From: an uncultured Oscillospiraceae bacterium | GTDB taxonomy: Bacteria > Bacillota > Clostridia > Oscillospirales > Oscillospiraceae | Reading direction: 5' to 3' | DNA: 53,875 bases | Assembly (NCBI GenBank): GCA_934589225.1 | Contig: CAKTNS010000015.1 | Coordinates: forward strand, 1 to 53,875 | Shown here: positions 23,952-32,156 of the stretch, one piece after another | Position numbering within the stretch: the first letter of the stretch is position 1 | Layout: each line of letters opens with the position of its first letter | Made by a program: the position numbers and the translations under genes | Notes under the pieces: generated by a model | The model's input: only the letters and a program-made list of their open reading frames with translations | What the model was told of the DNA's origin: nothing | The model's database searches: none

Positions 23952-23980
23952 TTGCATTTTTGCCATTTTTGGGCTATAAT
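23952..23980 (+). promoter_or_regulatory. Sigma-A promoter of the GGDEF gene
   Basis: TTGCAT (23952-23957), 17-bp spacer, TATAAT (23975-23980). Confidence 0.7.
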
Positions 23981-24016
23981 GGGTGCAAGTCTAAGAAAGG
24001 TGGAATCGGTCGAATC

Positions 24017-25426
24017 ATGAAACGGTTCGAGAAGCTATACGGCGTATCCCTGACGGCAAAGAAGCTGCGGCAGATGGTGTGGATGCTCATGGGCCTGGAG
24101 GCGGTGTTTGCCTTTTCCTATCTGGGCTATATTGAGCTGCCCAATGTGTCCACCACCACGCTGCATGTGCTGGTGATCGTGGCGGCCATGGCCCTGGGCT
24201 GGCGGGGCAGCGTGCCGGTGGCCTGCGTGTTTGTGGCCACCTCCATGTGGGTGGGCTCCTATTCCGACGGGCAGCTGGACCGGATGTTCTCCCCCTTTGT
24301 CAGCGGCAACCCCCTGGGCTCTTTGGCCTTGGCCGGGGCCAGAGTGGTCTTTGCCCTGGGGTCTGCGGGGCTGTACGAGCTGTATTTCCGGAAGCCCCGG
24401 AAGCACCCCTACCTGGGCATCGGGGTCATTGCGGCGGCCTGTACCTTCCTCCACGGTCTGTGCATTCTGGCGGCCTTCCCGGTGGCCTTTCCCGGGATGC
24501 GGGAAACCCTGATGGACGATCTCTTCTCCTATCCCATGTTCCGGGACTGGATGTCCTATGCCGTGGCCGTGGCGGGCTGCTGGGCTATCCATTGGGTGCT
24601 GTCCAAGGAGAGAATTCAGAAATACCTGCGGGTGCTCTGCGAAGACCAGGACCCGGTCCAGGAAAACGGTGTGAGCCGCTTGCTGCTCGGGGCGAAAACC
24701 GGGGCGCTGATCACGGGCATCCTGTGCATCCTGTATCTGCGGAAGGTCATCCTTGGGGAGCTGGAGCTCCGGGGCTGCCCGCTGGTGGGCACCGTCAACC
24801 GGAACATCACCGCCTTTCTGACCCAGGAGTTCATCGCCTTCATGGGCCTGTTTGGCATTGTTGGAATTATTATACAGTGGATTTACGAATATTATACGGT
24901 CCTGCGAATCAAGATGAACCAAAAGCTCCTGGAGCAAAGTGTGAAGATCTCCATTGACCCCCTGACCGGGGTATTCAGCCGCTTTGCCTACCACGAGGCC
25001 ATGGAGCGCTCCCCCACCCCCCTGCCGGAGGACTTTACGGTCTTCCTGATGGACATCAACGGCCTGAAAACCGTCAACGACACCCTGGGCCACGAGGCCG
25101 GTGACGAGCTCATCCGGGGTGCCGCCGCCTGCATCACCCAGGCCCTGGGAGACCGTGGCCGGACCTACCGCATCGGCGGTGACGAGTTCGTCATCTTCGC
25201 CGCCCTCTCCACCGCCCAGACCCAGGCCCTCCGGGCCGCCCTGGACCGGACCGTCAGCGCCTGGACCGGCACCAAGGTCCCCCACCTGAGCCTCTCCACA
25301 GGCAGCGCCGCCGCCAGAGATTACCCGGGCCGCACCGTAGAAGAACTGACCAAAGAGGCCGACCGGGCCATGTACATGGAAAAGCAGGCCTATTACCGGG
25401 AAAAAGCAAAGAACCCGAAGCCGTAA
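24017..25426 (+). CDS. Membrane diguanylate cyclase (GGDEF)
   Basis: 469 residues from MKRFEKLYG. The first 290 residues hold about seven hydrophobic helices, a membrane sensor resembling a 5TM/7TM-type input domain. The GGDEF domain starts at DPLTGVFSR; the signature GGDEF is intact at 387-391, with the upstream FLMDINGLKTVNDTLGH metal and substrate motif. No RxxD I-site is seen before GGDEF, so product inhibition may be lacking. It makes c-di-GMP from GTP at the membrane. AAGAAAGGTGG lies rather far (about 12 nt) from the ATG. Confidence 0.87.
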   Translation: MKRFEKLYGVSLTAKKLRQMVWMLMGLEAVFAFSYLGYIELPNVSTTTLHVLVIVAAMALGWRGSVPVACVFVATSMWVGSYSDGQLDRMFSPFVSGNPLGSLALAGARVVFALGSAGLYELYFRKPRKHPYLGIGVIAAACTFLHGLCILAAFPVAFPGMRETLMDDLFSYPMFRDWMSYAVAVAGCWAIHWVLSKERIQKYLRVLCEDQDPVQENGVSRLLLGAKTGALITGILCILYLRKVILGELELRGCPLVGTVNRNITAFLTQEFIAFMGLFGIVGIIIQWIYEYYTVLRIKMNQKLLEQSVKISIDPLTGVFSRFAYHEAMERSPTPLPEDFTVFLMDINGLKTVNDTLGHEAGDELIRGAAACITQALGDRGRTYRIGGDEFVIFAALSTAQTQALRAALDRTVSAWTGTKVPHLSLSTGSAAARDYPGRTVEELTKEADRAMYMEKQAYYREKAKNPKP

Positions 25427-25570
25427 CGCCCACCGGGCCCGGTACCGCCACGTTGCGAATACAACCTGTGGGGATGAATGAAACCACCCGCCGACGTGCA
25501 TGTAGGGGCGGCTATTAGCCGCCCGCCACGTTGCAAATAGAACCTGTATGGTTGAATGAAACCACCCCCC

Positions 25571-25703
25571 GACATGTCATTCCGACCGGAGCGAAGCGGA
25601 GTGGAGGAATCCACCCAAGTAGCAAGAATAACCTACGTAGGGTAAAGCTTGCAACTTGGGTGGATCCCTCCACTCCATTTCATTTCGGTCGGGATGACAT
25701 GTC
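25571..25703. repeat. Long imperfect palindrome, copy 2
   Basis: Ends GACATGTCATTCCGACC and GGTCGGGATGACATGTC; inner arms GGAGTGGAGGAATCCACC and GGATCCCTCCACTCC. Same element as at 116-248. Confidence 0.75.
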
Positions 25704-25871
25704 GGTATGTGGTTTCATTCATCCGCACGGGGTGTATTCGTTACGTTGTCATGGCGATGAATCATCGCCGCTACATTGGGTATTCCGTTGTACGTAACGG
25801 CTGTAGCGGCGGCAATCTGCCGCCATATACGTTGTTCATTTGAATTTGTACCAACCAACGCAAAAAACGTC

Positions 25872-26003
25872 TGTCATTCCGACGGTCGCGTCAGCGGAGT
25901 GGAGGAATCCACCCAAGTTGCAGAAATAACCTACGTAAGGTAAAACTTGCAACTTGAGTAGATCCCTCCACTCCATTTCATTTCGGTCGGGATGACATGT
26001 CGG
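25872..26003. repeat. Long imperfect palindrome, copy 3
   Basis: Ends TGTCATTCCGAC and GTCGGGATGACATGTC with the same inner arms. It shares with copy 1 the segment GCGTCAGCGGAGTGGAGG, so copies 1 and 3 are the closest pair. Confidence 0.75.
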
Positions 26004-26402
26004 TAGGTGGTGCCGTTCATCCGCACGGGGTGTATTCGTTACGTTGTCATGGCGATGAATCATCGCCGCTACATGGGGTGTACCGTGTATCGGGTGATAC
26101 CATTCATCCACACAGGTTATATATGCTACGTGGCGGGCGGCTACTAGCCGCCCCTACAGACACACCGGTGGGGGGTACCGTTCATCCACACGGGTTGTAT
26201 ATGCAACGTGGCGGGCGGCAGGTTGCCGCCCCTACAGGCGTGATACCATTCATCCACACGGGTTGTATTCGTTACGTCCCCGGAACGGCACATAGGCCGT
26301 TCCCTACGGTTTCGCTGATACGTCCGGTTTTTTAACCGTCGTGGTTTAAAAACGTCCGTTTTCTGGCATGTGCGGACAACCGGGACTGCGCCCCAAAACG
26401 CG

Positions 26403-26437
26403 GAATTGTCAATTGTCAATTGTCCATTGTCAATTGA
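26403..26437 (+). repeat. Short AATTGTC-type tandem repeat
   Basis: About four imperfect copies of AATTGTC (one reads CATTGTC) lie just upstream of the oxidase promoter. Self-complementary CAATTG units may form alternative hairpins. Confidence 0.6.
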
Positions 26438-26441
26438 TATC

Positions 26442-26470
26442 TGTACAACCGCCCGGGAATGTGCTATACT
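26442..26470 (+). promoter_or_regulatory. Candidate promoter of the oxidase gene
   Basis: TGTACA (26442-26447), 17-bp spacer, TATACT (26465-26470), about 40 bp before the start codon. Confidence 0.5.
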
Positions 26471-26508
26471 GACCTTATCCAAACATATACATAAGGATGG
26501 TGCTTTTT

Positions 26509-27525
26509 ATGACCTATCAGGAAGTAATGGCCAATGCCCGGGGGAATATGGGCAAGTGTAAGGCCTGCCCTGTTTGCAATGGGTTGGCCTGCCGGAATAC
26601 GGTGCCCGGGCCCGGGGCCAAGGGGGTGGGGGATACTGCCATTCGGAATTACGATGCCTGGCAGAAGATCCGGGTGAATATGGATACCCTGTGCGCCTAC
26701 GGCGAGGCGGATACCCGCTGCACCCTCTTTGGGAAGACCTTTGCCGCGCCCCTGTTTGCCGGTCCCGTAGGGGCTGTGACCATGCACTACAGCGATCAGT
26801 ATAACGATGAAACCTACAATGCCGCCCTGGTCAGCGGCTGCGCCCAGGCGGGCATCGCGGCCTTTACCGGCGACGGACTGGATGCCAACGTCATGGTCCA
26901 GGCCACCCGGGCAATTCATGCCGTGGAGGGCCTGGGCGTGCCCACGGTGAAGCCCTGGAATCTGGAGCTGATCCGGGAGAAAATGGACCTGGTGAAGGAC
27001 AGCGGTGCCTTTGCCGTGGCCATGGACGTGGATGCCGCGGGCCTGCCGTTCCTGAAGGGCATGGAGCCTCCCGCAGGCAGCAAGACCGTGGAGCAGCTGA
27101 GAGAGATCCGGGAAATGGCCGGCCGGCCCTTTATCGTCAAGGGCGTCATGACCGTGAAGGGGGCCCTCAAGTCTCTGGAAGCCGGGGCCGATGCCATTCT
27201 GGTCTCCAACCACGGCGGCCGGGTGCTGGACGGCTGCCCCGCCACGGCGGAGGTGCTGCCGGAGATCGTGGCGGCGGTGGAAGGCCGGGTGCCGGTACTG
27301 GTTGACGGCGGCATCCGCACCGGTACGGATATTTTCCGCGCCCTGGCCCTGGGTGCCCAGGCGGTGGTGGTGGCCAGACCCTATGTCTGCGCCGTCTACG
27401 GCGGCGGTGCCGAGGGTGCCGTGGCCCTGACCCAAAAGCTCCAGGCCGAGCTGGCCGACACCATGCAGATGTGCGGTGTCCACTCTCTGAAGGAGATCAC
27501 CGGAGACTGCGTCCGGGTGTTCTGA
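26509..27525 (+). CDS. FMN-dependent alpha-hydroxy-acid oxidizing protein
   Basis: 338 residues of the lactate/glycolate oxidase-like TIM barrel. FMN and substrate motifs: FAGPVGAVT, VKGVMTVKGA (active-site Lys), SNHGGR with His235 and Arg238, DGGIRTGTDIFRALALGA. The N-terminus carries C-x2-C-x2-C-x4-C (Cys17, 20, 23, 28), absent from classical lactate dehydrogenase. ATG 26509 was chosen; ATG 26497 lies inside the Shine-Dalgarno-like AAGGATGGTG. It is a single gene between a repeat cluster and a convergent terminator. The substrate is not clear. Confidence 0.85.
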   Translation: MTYQEVMANARGNMGKCKACPVCNGLACRNTVPGPGAKGVGDTAIRNYDAWQKIRVNMDTLCAYGEADTRCTLFGKTFAAPLFAGPVGAVTMHYSDQYNDETYNAALVSGCAQAGIAAFTGDGLDANVMVQATRAIHAVEGLGVPTVKPWNLELIREKMDLVKDSGAFAVAMDVDAAGLPFLKGMEPPAGSKTVEQLREIREMAGRPFIVKGVMTVKGALKSLEAGADAILVSNHGGRVLDGCPATAEVLPEIVAAVEGRVPVLVDGGIRTGTDIFRALALGAQAVVVARPYVCAVYGGGAEGAVALTQKLQAELADTMQMCGVHSLKEITGDCVRVF

Positions 27526-27543
27526 TTTTAAAACGAAATTTAA

Positions 27544-27578
27544 ACGGAGGGCGCTTCCTGAGTCGAAGCGCCCTCCGT
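27544..27578. terminator. Shared terminator of convergent genes
   Basis: ACGGAGGGCGCTTC (27544-27557) pairs with GAAGCGCCCTCCGT (27565-27578), followed by GTTATTT on the plus strand. It lies between the oxidase stop and the epimerase stop. Confidence 0.75.
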
Positions 27579-27583
27579 GTTAT

Positions 27584-28678
27584 TTATCCCTGTTCCAGAA
27601 TCTCCCGGATGCGGCGGCTGGCCTGGCCGTCGCCGTAGGGGTTCTGGGCTTTGGACATGAGTTTGTAGGAGTGGGGATTGGTCAGCAGCTCCCGGCAGGC
27701 GGCGTAGATGCCGTCAAAGTCGGTGCCCACCAGTCGCAAGGTTCCCGCCTGAACGCCCTCCGGCCGTTCGGTGGTGTCCCGCATGACCAGCACCGGCTTT
27801 CCCAGTGCCGGGGCCTCCTCCTGGATGCCGCCGCTGTCCGTTAAAATCAGGTAGCTGCGCTTCATCAGGTTGTGGAAGGCCACTACGTCCTGGGGCTCCG
27901 TCAGCAGTACTTTGGGGCAGTCCCCCAGCTCCCGGCGGGCGATTTCCCGGACTTTTGGGTTTTTGTGCATGGGGTAGACCACCTTTACATCGGGAAATTC
28001 CTCCGCCACCCGGCGGATAGCCCGGAACATCTGGGCCATACGCTCCCCCAGGTTTTCCCGGCGGTGGGCCGTCAACAGCAGCAGCCGGGAGCCCTGGGCC
28101 CAATCCAGAATGGGGTCCTGGAAGTCCTCCCGGATGGTGTAGTTCATGGCGTCGATGCCCGTGTTGCCGGTGACAAAGATGTGGGCCGGGTCCTTCCCCT
28201 CCCGCAGCAGGGCCTGGCGGGAAAGCTCCGTAGGGGCAAAATGGTAGGCGGCGGTGAGGCCGATGGCCTGACGGTTGAATTCCTCCGGATAGGGGGACCA
28301 GATGTCGTAGGTCCGCAGCCCCGCCTCCACATGGCCCGTGGGGATCTGCTGGTAGAAGGCCGCCAAAGAGGCGGCGTAGGCCGTGGAGGTATCCCCATGG
28401 ACCAGCACCACATCCGGCTTTTCCTGCTTCAGAACATCCCGCATCCCCAGGAGCACCGCCACGTTTACATCCGTCAGATCCTGGCCCTGCTTCATAATGG
28501 CCAGATCAAAGTCCGGCACCACGCCGAAAATATCCAGGACCTGCTCCAGCATTTCCTTGTGCTGGCCCGTGACGCAGACCTTCACCTCCAATTTGGGGCT
28601 TTTTTTCAGCTCCAAAACCAGGGGGCACATTTTAATGGCCTCCGGCCGGGTGCCAAATACCAGAATGACTTTTTTCAT
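27584..28678 (-). CDS. wecB: UDP-N-acetylglucosamine 2-epimerase
   Basis: 364 residues from MKKVILVFGTRPE; GGAAGGAAG lies about 11 nt upstream. Motifs of the non-hydrolysing epimerase: GTRPEAIKM (8-16), HVEAGLRT, TAHRRENLG and TDSGGIQEEAP. It converts UDP-GlcNAc to UDP-ManNAc in the cytosol, a precursor for wall teichoic acids and other ManNAc polymers. It is the last gene of the surface-polymer operon, 7 bp after the CotH gene, so it likely feeds the GT2 synthase of the same operon; that link is inference. Confidence 0.92.
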   Translation of the reverse strand: MKKVILVFGTRPEAIKMCPLVLELKKSPKLEVKVCVTGQHKEMLEQVLDIFGVVPDFDLAIMKQGQDLTDVNVAVLLGMRDVLKQEKPDVVLVHGDTSTAYAASLAAFYQQIPTGHVEAGLRTYDIWSPYPEEFNRQAIGLTAAYHFAPTELSRQALLREGKDPAHIFVTGNTGIDAMNYTIREDFQDPILDWAQGSRLLLLTAHRRENLGERMAQMFRAIRRVAEEFPDVKVVYPMHKNPKVREIARRELGDCPKVLLTEPQDVVAFHNLMKRSYLILTDSGGIQEEAPALGKPVLVMRDTTERPEGVQAGTLRLVGTDFDGIYAACRELLTNPHSYKLMSKAQNPYGDGQASRRIREILEQG

Positions 28679-28685
28679 GTTTTTT

Positions 28686-30125
28686 CTATCTTCCTTCCGT
28701 GCGGTCATAAAGGTCTACAAAATGCTCGTCCAGGAATTCCAGCCGTTTCTGGATCATGGTGTTCAGCTGCTCCATGGCTTCTTCATAGCTTGTGATGTCC
28801 CGGTCGCTTCCGTCGGCCCGGGAGCCTACCAGAAGATGCTCCGTAAAGGAGGAACCCCAGACTTGGAAATTCCGGTCAATGGCCTCTCCCAGCTGGTCCT
28901 GATAGCTCTTCAGAAGCGCGTCAATGTGCTCCTGGGATAAAGTGGTTTCCCGCAGCTGCCGGTACCGCTCCACCACCCGGTCAATAAACACCGGGTCCTG
29001 ACTCACCCGGTCCAACCAGGAATTGTTGATGGTTTCAAAGCCGGTGCCGTCCAGAATGTATTCCGGGTAATTGTCAAAGCCGTTGTTAAAATCCCAACAG
29101 GCCAGCTGCAGCTTGCCCTCCATTTTCTTGTAGGCGTAGGTGGACAGATTTCCCGCGTCCCGGATCATGGCGAACTCATTGATGATGAAGTAGTCCACCC
29201 AGCTGTCCATGTCGATGTAGTTCCGGTAGCCGGTGTATTCGTCCAGGAAGTCTTCCCCGTAGAGTACCCGCTCAAAGGCGGAAATATCCTCCCGGATGTA
29301 TTGCTCCTGCCTTTCCGTCAGATTGGAAGAGCTGGGATAGTCAATGTACATGGACAGGTTTGTGTAGCCCATTTCCTTGCCGTAGGTCACCAGGGCCTCG
29401 TCTACAAGGGAATCCCGGTTCCGCTCCACCAGGTAAGGAGTCTTGCCGGAGACCAGGCCGAATTTGGACAGCCGCAGGCGGCTGTCACCGTTGGTCACGG
29501 GCTCAATGGCCAAATAGACGCCATGGTATTCTCCATCCACAAACAGCTCACAAAACCGGCTGTCCGGGGCCCACTGGCCTGTTTCCCGGGCCAGATCATA
29601 AATCAGCTTGTTGCGCACCAGGGTCTTATCCAGATAGGGGCCGTTTAAGACCCATTCGCTGTTTTTCCCCATGCCGCACAGGGCCACATTCCGGGCCTTG
29701 TCGGAATGGTCCTTCAAAAACTTGATGCGGTACTGCTTTTTATCAAATTTACTGTAGGAGGAAGCCCCCCGGTAGTTGATCCGGGCCCGGTAAAGGGCCT
29801 GGGGCATGGCCTCAATGGAGTGGGGCTTTCCGTCATCCACCCCCAGGGCAATATTGCATTCAATTTTGTTTTCCTTGCCGATCTGCTGGCCCTGGGTGTT
29901 GATGTAGATCACCGGCAGGGTGGTCTTGAAAACCGGCAGCCCGTAGAACTCCAGATAGTCCCGGTCCGGCGCGTCCCACCGATCCAGCTGTTCATTGGTC
30001 AGGGGCTGGGCTTGTTTCTTTTCTTTGGGCGTTCCGGCGTTTACCACGCCGTTTCCCAGCACCGTCACCGTCAGCACCGTCAGCGCCGCCAGCAGGCACA
30101 GCAGCAGTTTCTTGATCCCGCGCAA
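28686..30125 (-). CDS. CotH-family protein kinase, exported
   Basis: About 479 residues. A GTG at 30134 is also in frame, but GGGAGGTG is best spaced for TTG 30125. An N-terminal signal/TM segment (GIKKLLLCLLAALTVLTV) is followed by the CotH fold: RINYRGASSYSKFDKKQYRIKF-type motif (the Arg-Gly-x-Ser-Ser element), LDKTLVRNKLIYDLA, ELFVDGEYHGVYLAIE and metal-binding CWDFNNGFDN. CotH proteins are atypical kinases that phosphorylate surface or spore-coat proteins. Its neighbours VTC and DUF4956 form a conserved trio with CotH in many Clostridia (from memory). Probable role: phosphorylation of a surface component. Confidence 0.85.
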   Translation of the reverse strand: MRGIKKLLLCLLAALTVLTVTVLGNGVVNAGTPKEKKQAQPLTNEQLDRWDAPDRDYLEFYGLPVFKTTLPVIYINTQGQQIGKENKIECNIALGVDDGKPHSIEAMPQALYRARINYRGASSYSKFDKKQYRIKFLKDHSDKARNVALCGMGKNSEWVLNGPYLDKTLVRNKLIYDLARETGQWAPDSRFCELFVDGEYHGVYLAIEPVTNGDSRLRLSKFGLVSGKTPYLVERNRDSLVDEALVTYGKEMGYTNLSMYIDYPSSSNLTERQEQYIREDISAFERVLYGEDFLDEYTGYRNYIDMDSWVDYFIINEFAMIRDAGNLSTYAYKKMEGKLQLACWDFNNGFDNYPEYILDGTGFETINNSWLDRVSQDPVFIDRVVERYRQLRETTLSQEHIDALLKSYQDQLGEAIDRNFQVWGSSFTEHLLVGSRADGSDRDITSYEEAMEQLNTMIQKRLEFLDEHFVDLYDRTEGR

Positions 30126-30155
30126 AGGCTTCACCTCCCTTTTTTGGCGTGTTCC

Positions 30156-30836
30156 TTACTGGCTCAGCTCGTCCTTCTGCTCCACCAGGTTTACCCGCCG
30201 GACCCCGGAAATGCGGATCAGGGACTCGGTAATGTCCATCTGGTTTTTCTTGGAGGCTTTTTCCAGCATCCCCTCGGGAATGGAGAAGACCAGCTCGCAG
30301 CTTTCCTCCGTCATGTTCCGCATGGAAGCCTTGACTTTTCCATCAAAGAAGTCGGAAACCGCCGCCTCGATCCGGGACAGGGCCTTGCCCTCCCCCTGGA
30401 CCACCAGCATCTGCCGGTAGGAGGAGAAGCCCTTACCTGTCAGCTGCAAAAATACCAGCAGGAACAAAGAGCCAATGGCAATCAAAGCGTACTGGGACAC
30501 GCCGCAGCCGATGCCCGCGGCAATGGCCCAGAAAATATAGGTGGCATCCCGCACATCCTTCACCGCCGTCCGGAACCGGATGATGGACAGGGCGCCCACC
30601 ATGCCCAAAGACAGGGCCACATTGTTGCTGATGATGCTCATGATCATGGTGGTGATGATGGTAATGGAGCCGATGGCCACATTGAACCGCCGGCTGTAGG
30701 CGGTGCCGGTATAGGACAGCTTGTAGGTGAACATGATGAAAAAGGCCATGACAAAGGATACGGTGTTATTCAGCAGTATCACCGCCAAATCCAAAGACTG
30801 TGTGTTCGTCAGATTTTCCAGTATGTAGGCTCTCAT
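30156..30836 (-). CDS. DUF4956 membrane protein
   Basis: 226 residues. Four TM helices in the first 135 residues carry the family-typical SIIRFRTAVKDVRDATYIFWAI, then a cytosolic ferredoxin-like tail of about 90 residues. The function of DUF4956 is not established; it is usually found next to VTC-domain and CotH proteins, as here. It may form the membrane base for the polyphosphate-polymerase-like protein encoded 16 bp upstream. Confidence 0.85.
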   Translation of the reverse strand: MRAYILENLTNTQSLDLAVILLNNTVSFVMAFFIMFTYKLSYTGTAYSRRFNVAIGSITIITTMIMSIISNNVALSLGMVGALSIIRFRTAVKDVRDATYIFWAIAAGIGCGVSQYALIAIGSLFLLVFLQLTGKGFSSYRQMLVVQGEGKALSRIEAAVSDFFDGKVKASMRNMTEESCELVFSIPEGMLEKASKKNQMDITESLIRISGVRRVNLVEQKDELSQ

Positions 30837-30852
30837 AATTTGCGCCCTCCTC

Positions 30853-31533
30853 TTATAAATTCAGCAGTCGTGCCTGCAAGTATTTGCTGTTGCTGGTTTG
30901 CAGGCTGTCCGCCTCACGCAGAACATCCACCAGCAGCTGGGGGATCAGCTCCGAGTATTTCACTTCCATCAGCACATATTCCGTGGTGGTGATGGGGAAG
31001 GTCCCCAGGGGTTCAAAGAGCCCCCAGGGGCACAGGGAGCCCCGGATGTCCGTATCAAAGGTGATGCGCACATCCCCCGCGGGGTATAACAGGGCCTTGC
31101 GCCAATATTCCACAATGGTTTTGGGCCGGTAATTCCCTTCCGTAAACCGGAAATAGACTTCCCGGGCCAAATCGGAGTCCATATGGAGTAGAAATGCCGC
31201 ATCCCCCCGCTCCATGGCCAGGGCCTGTTCCCGGGTCACGGTCAGGGAGCTTTTCAGACTGTCCAGACCCCACTTCTGCTTCCATTCCAGCTTGGCTTTC
31301 TCTGCGTCCAGGGAGTAGACCCGCAGCCGCAGCTTGGATTTTTTCCAGACCCCTGCCAGATTGTCCGTCAGGTCCCGGTCATACAGGGAGTCAAAATATT
31401 GAGAGCGGATAAAATACCGGCCCTCCACCCCGTTCCGGTCCAGGGCCATGATCCCGGAGAGCTGCCGTTCCAGCTCCATGGCGTTTTTCCGGGGCAGGAT
31501 GTACTTTTTTTCCTTCCGCAGCACCTGGATCAT
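30853..31533 (-). CDS. VTC-domain polyphosphate polymerase-like protein
   Basis: 226 residues from MIQVLRKEKKYIL (GGGGAG 6 nt upstream; overlaps the previous stop by ATGA). The tunnel-fold basic residues of VTC are visible: RKEKKY at the N-terminus, RYFIRSQYFDS, KLRLRVYS, KLEWKQK, and EVKY near the C-terminus. VTC domains polymerise phosphate from ATP into polyphosphate on the cytosolic face. No SPX or TM segment of its own; the adjacent DUF4956 protein may anchor it. Confidence 0.85.
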   Translation of the reverse strand: MIQVLRKEKKYILPRKNAMELERQLSGIMALDRNGVEGRYFIRSQYFDSLYDRDLTDNLAGVWKKSKLRLRVYSLDAEKAKLEWKQKWGLDSLKSSLTVTREQALAMERGDAAFLLHMDSDLAREVYFRFTEGNYRPKTIVEYWRKALLYPAGDVRITFDTDIRGSLCPWGLFEPLGTFPITTTEYVLMEVKYSELIPQLLVDVLREADSLQTSNSKYLQARLLNL

Positions 31534-32153
31534 GGCTTTCTCCCCGCCTTTCGCCGCTCCAGCCGGTCCTGGAACCGGTCCGGGATGCATTTTGTAAAAA
31601 GCTTCTGCTTTTTCCCGAAGAGGGCATATTGGGCCCCGATACCCACGGGCATCAGCGCCCAGCACAGCCACCCGGGAAGAACTCCGGAGCCAGAGAGCAG
31701 GAGCCCCCCCAGCATGGCGCTGCCGGTCAGCACCCCCGCCAGGGGAAAGAGCCAGGCCGCCGCCCCGAAAAGCAGCCCCAGAAGGCCGCTTCCCCACCAG
31801 GGAAGGCCCAGGGTGTACAGGGGCACCGCCGTTACAAAGCCGCACAGCAGGGCGGCATCCAGGGTTTTAAAGCTGAAAAACATGGCGGAAACCAGCAGGC
31901 CGATGAGCACAAAGGCGGTGACGGTTTGCTGCCACCCGGCCCTTCCCCGGAGCCACAGGGTCATGGCGGCTGCCACCCCCAGGAAGACCCCGAAGCTTAC
32001 AAGCCCCCGGTACAGCCGGATGCCAAGCAGCAGGAAGGCCACCCCCAGCACCAGATACAGCTGGAAATCTGCCAGAATGTCCAAGGAGAGCTTCCCGGTC
32101 AGCCCGGTCAATTCCGTGAACGTAACAAGTGTGTTTTGAATCCATTGCACCAT
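31530..32153 (-). CDS. Multi-pass membrane protein of unknown function
   Basis: 207 residues with about seven hydrophobic helices between residues 30 and 180 and a basic tail (DRLERRKAGRKP). The pattern resembles DUF4203-like small membrane proteins but I cannot assign it firmly. It overlaps the VTC gene by 4 bp and begins 3 bp after the stop of the AlgX-like gene, so it is tightly coupled to this operon. Confidence 0.7.
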   Translation of the reverse strand: MVQWIQNTLVTFTELTGLTGKLSLDILADFQLYLVLGVAFLLLGIRLYRGLVSFGVFLGVAAAMTLWLRGRAGWQQTVTAFVLIGLLVSAMFFSFKTLDAALLCGFVTAVPLYTLGLPWWGSGLLGLLFGAAAWLFPLAGVLTGSAMLGGLLLSGSGVLPGWLCWALMPVGIGAQYALFGKKQKLFTKCIPDRFQDRLERRKAGRKP

Positions 32154-32156
32154 GGC

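Larger units (their letters stand above)
25427..26370. repeat. Central cluster of modular palindromic repeats
   Basis: Nearly 950 bp without a gene. Hairpin modules: GGGGCGGCTATTAGCCGCCC (25505-25524, reverse orientation), two long palindromes, GGCGATGAATCATCGCC twice (25753-25769, 26051-26067, each followed by GCTACA), GGCGGCAATCTGCCGCC (25808-25824, reverse), GGCGGCTACTAGCCGCC (26136-26152) and GGCGGCAGGTTGCCGCC (26214-26230), each followed by CCTACA, and GGAACGGC/GCCGTTCC followed by CTACGG (26282-26309). Linkers resembling CATTCATCCACACGGGTTGTA join them. Confidence 0.8.

Noticed and set aside
25427..26370. CRISPR array
   Set aside because: Repeat units are unequal, contain different palindromes in both orientations, have no unique spacers of constant length, and no cas genes are near.
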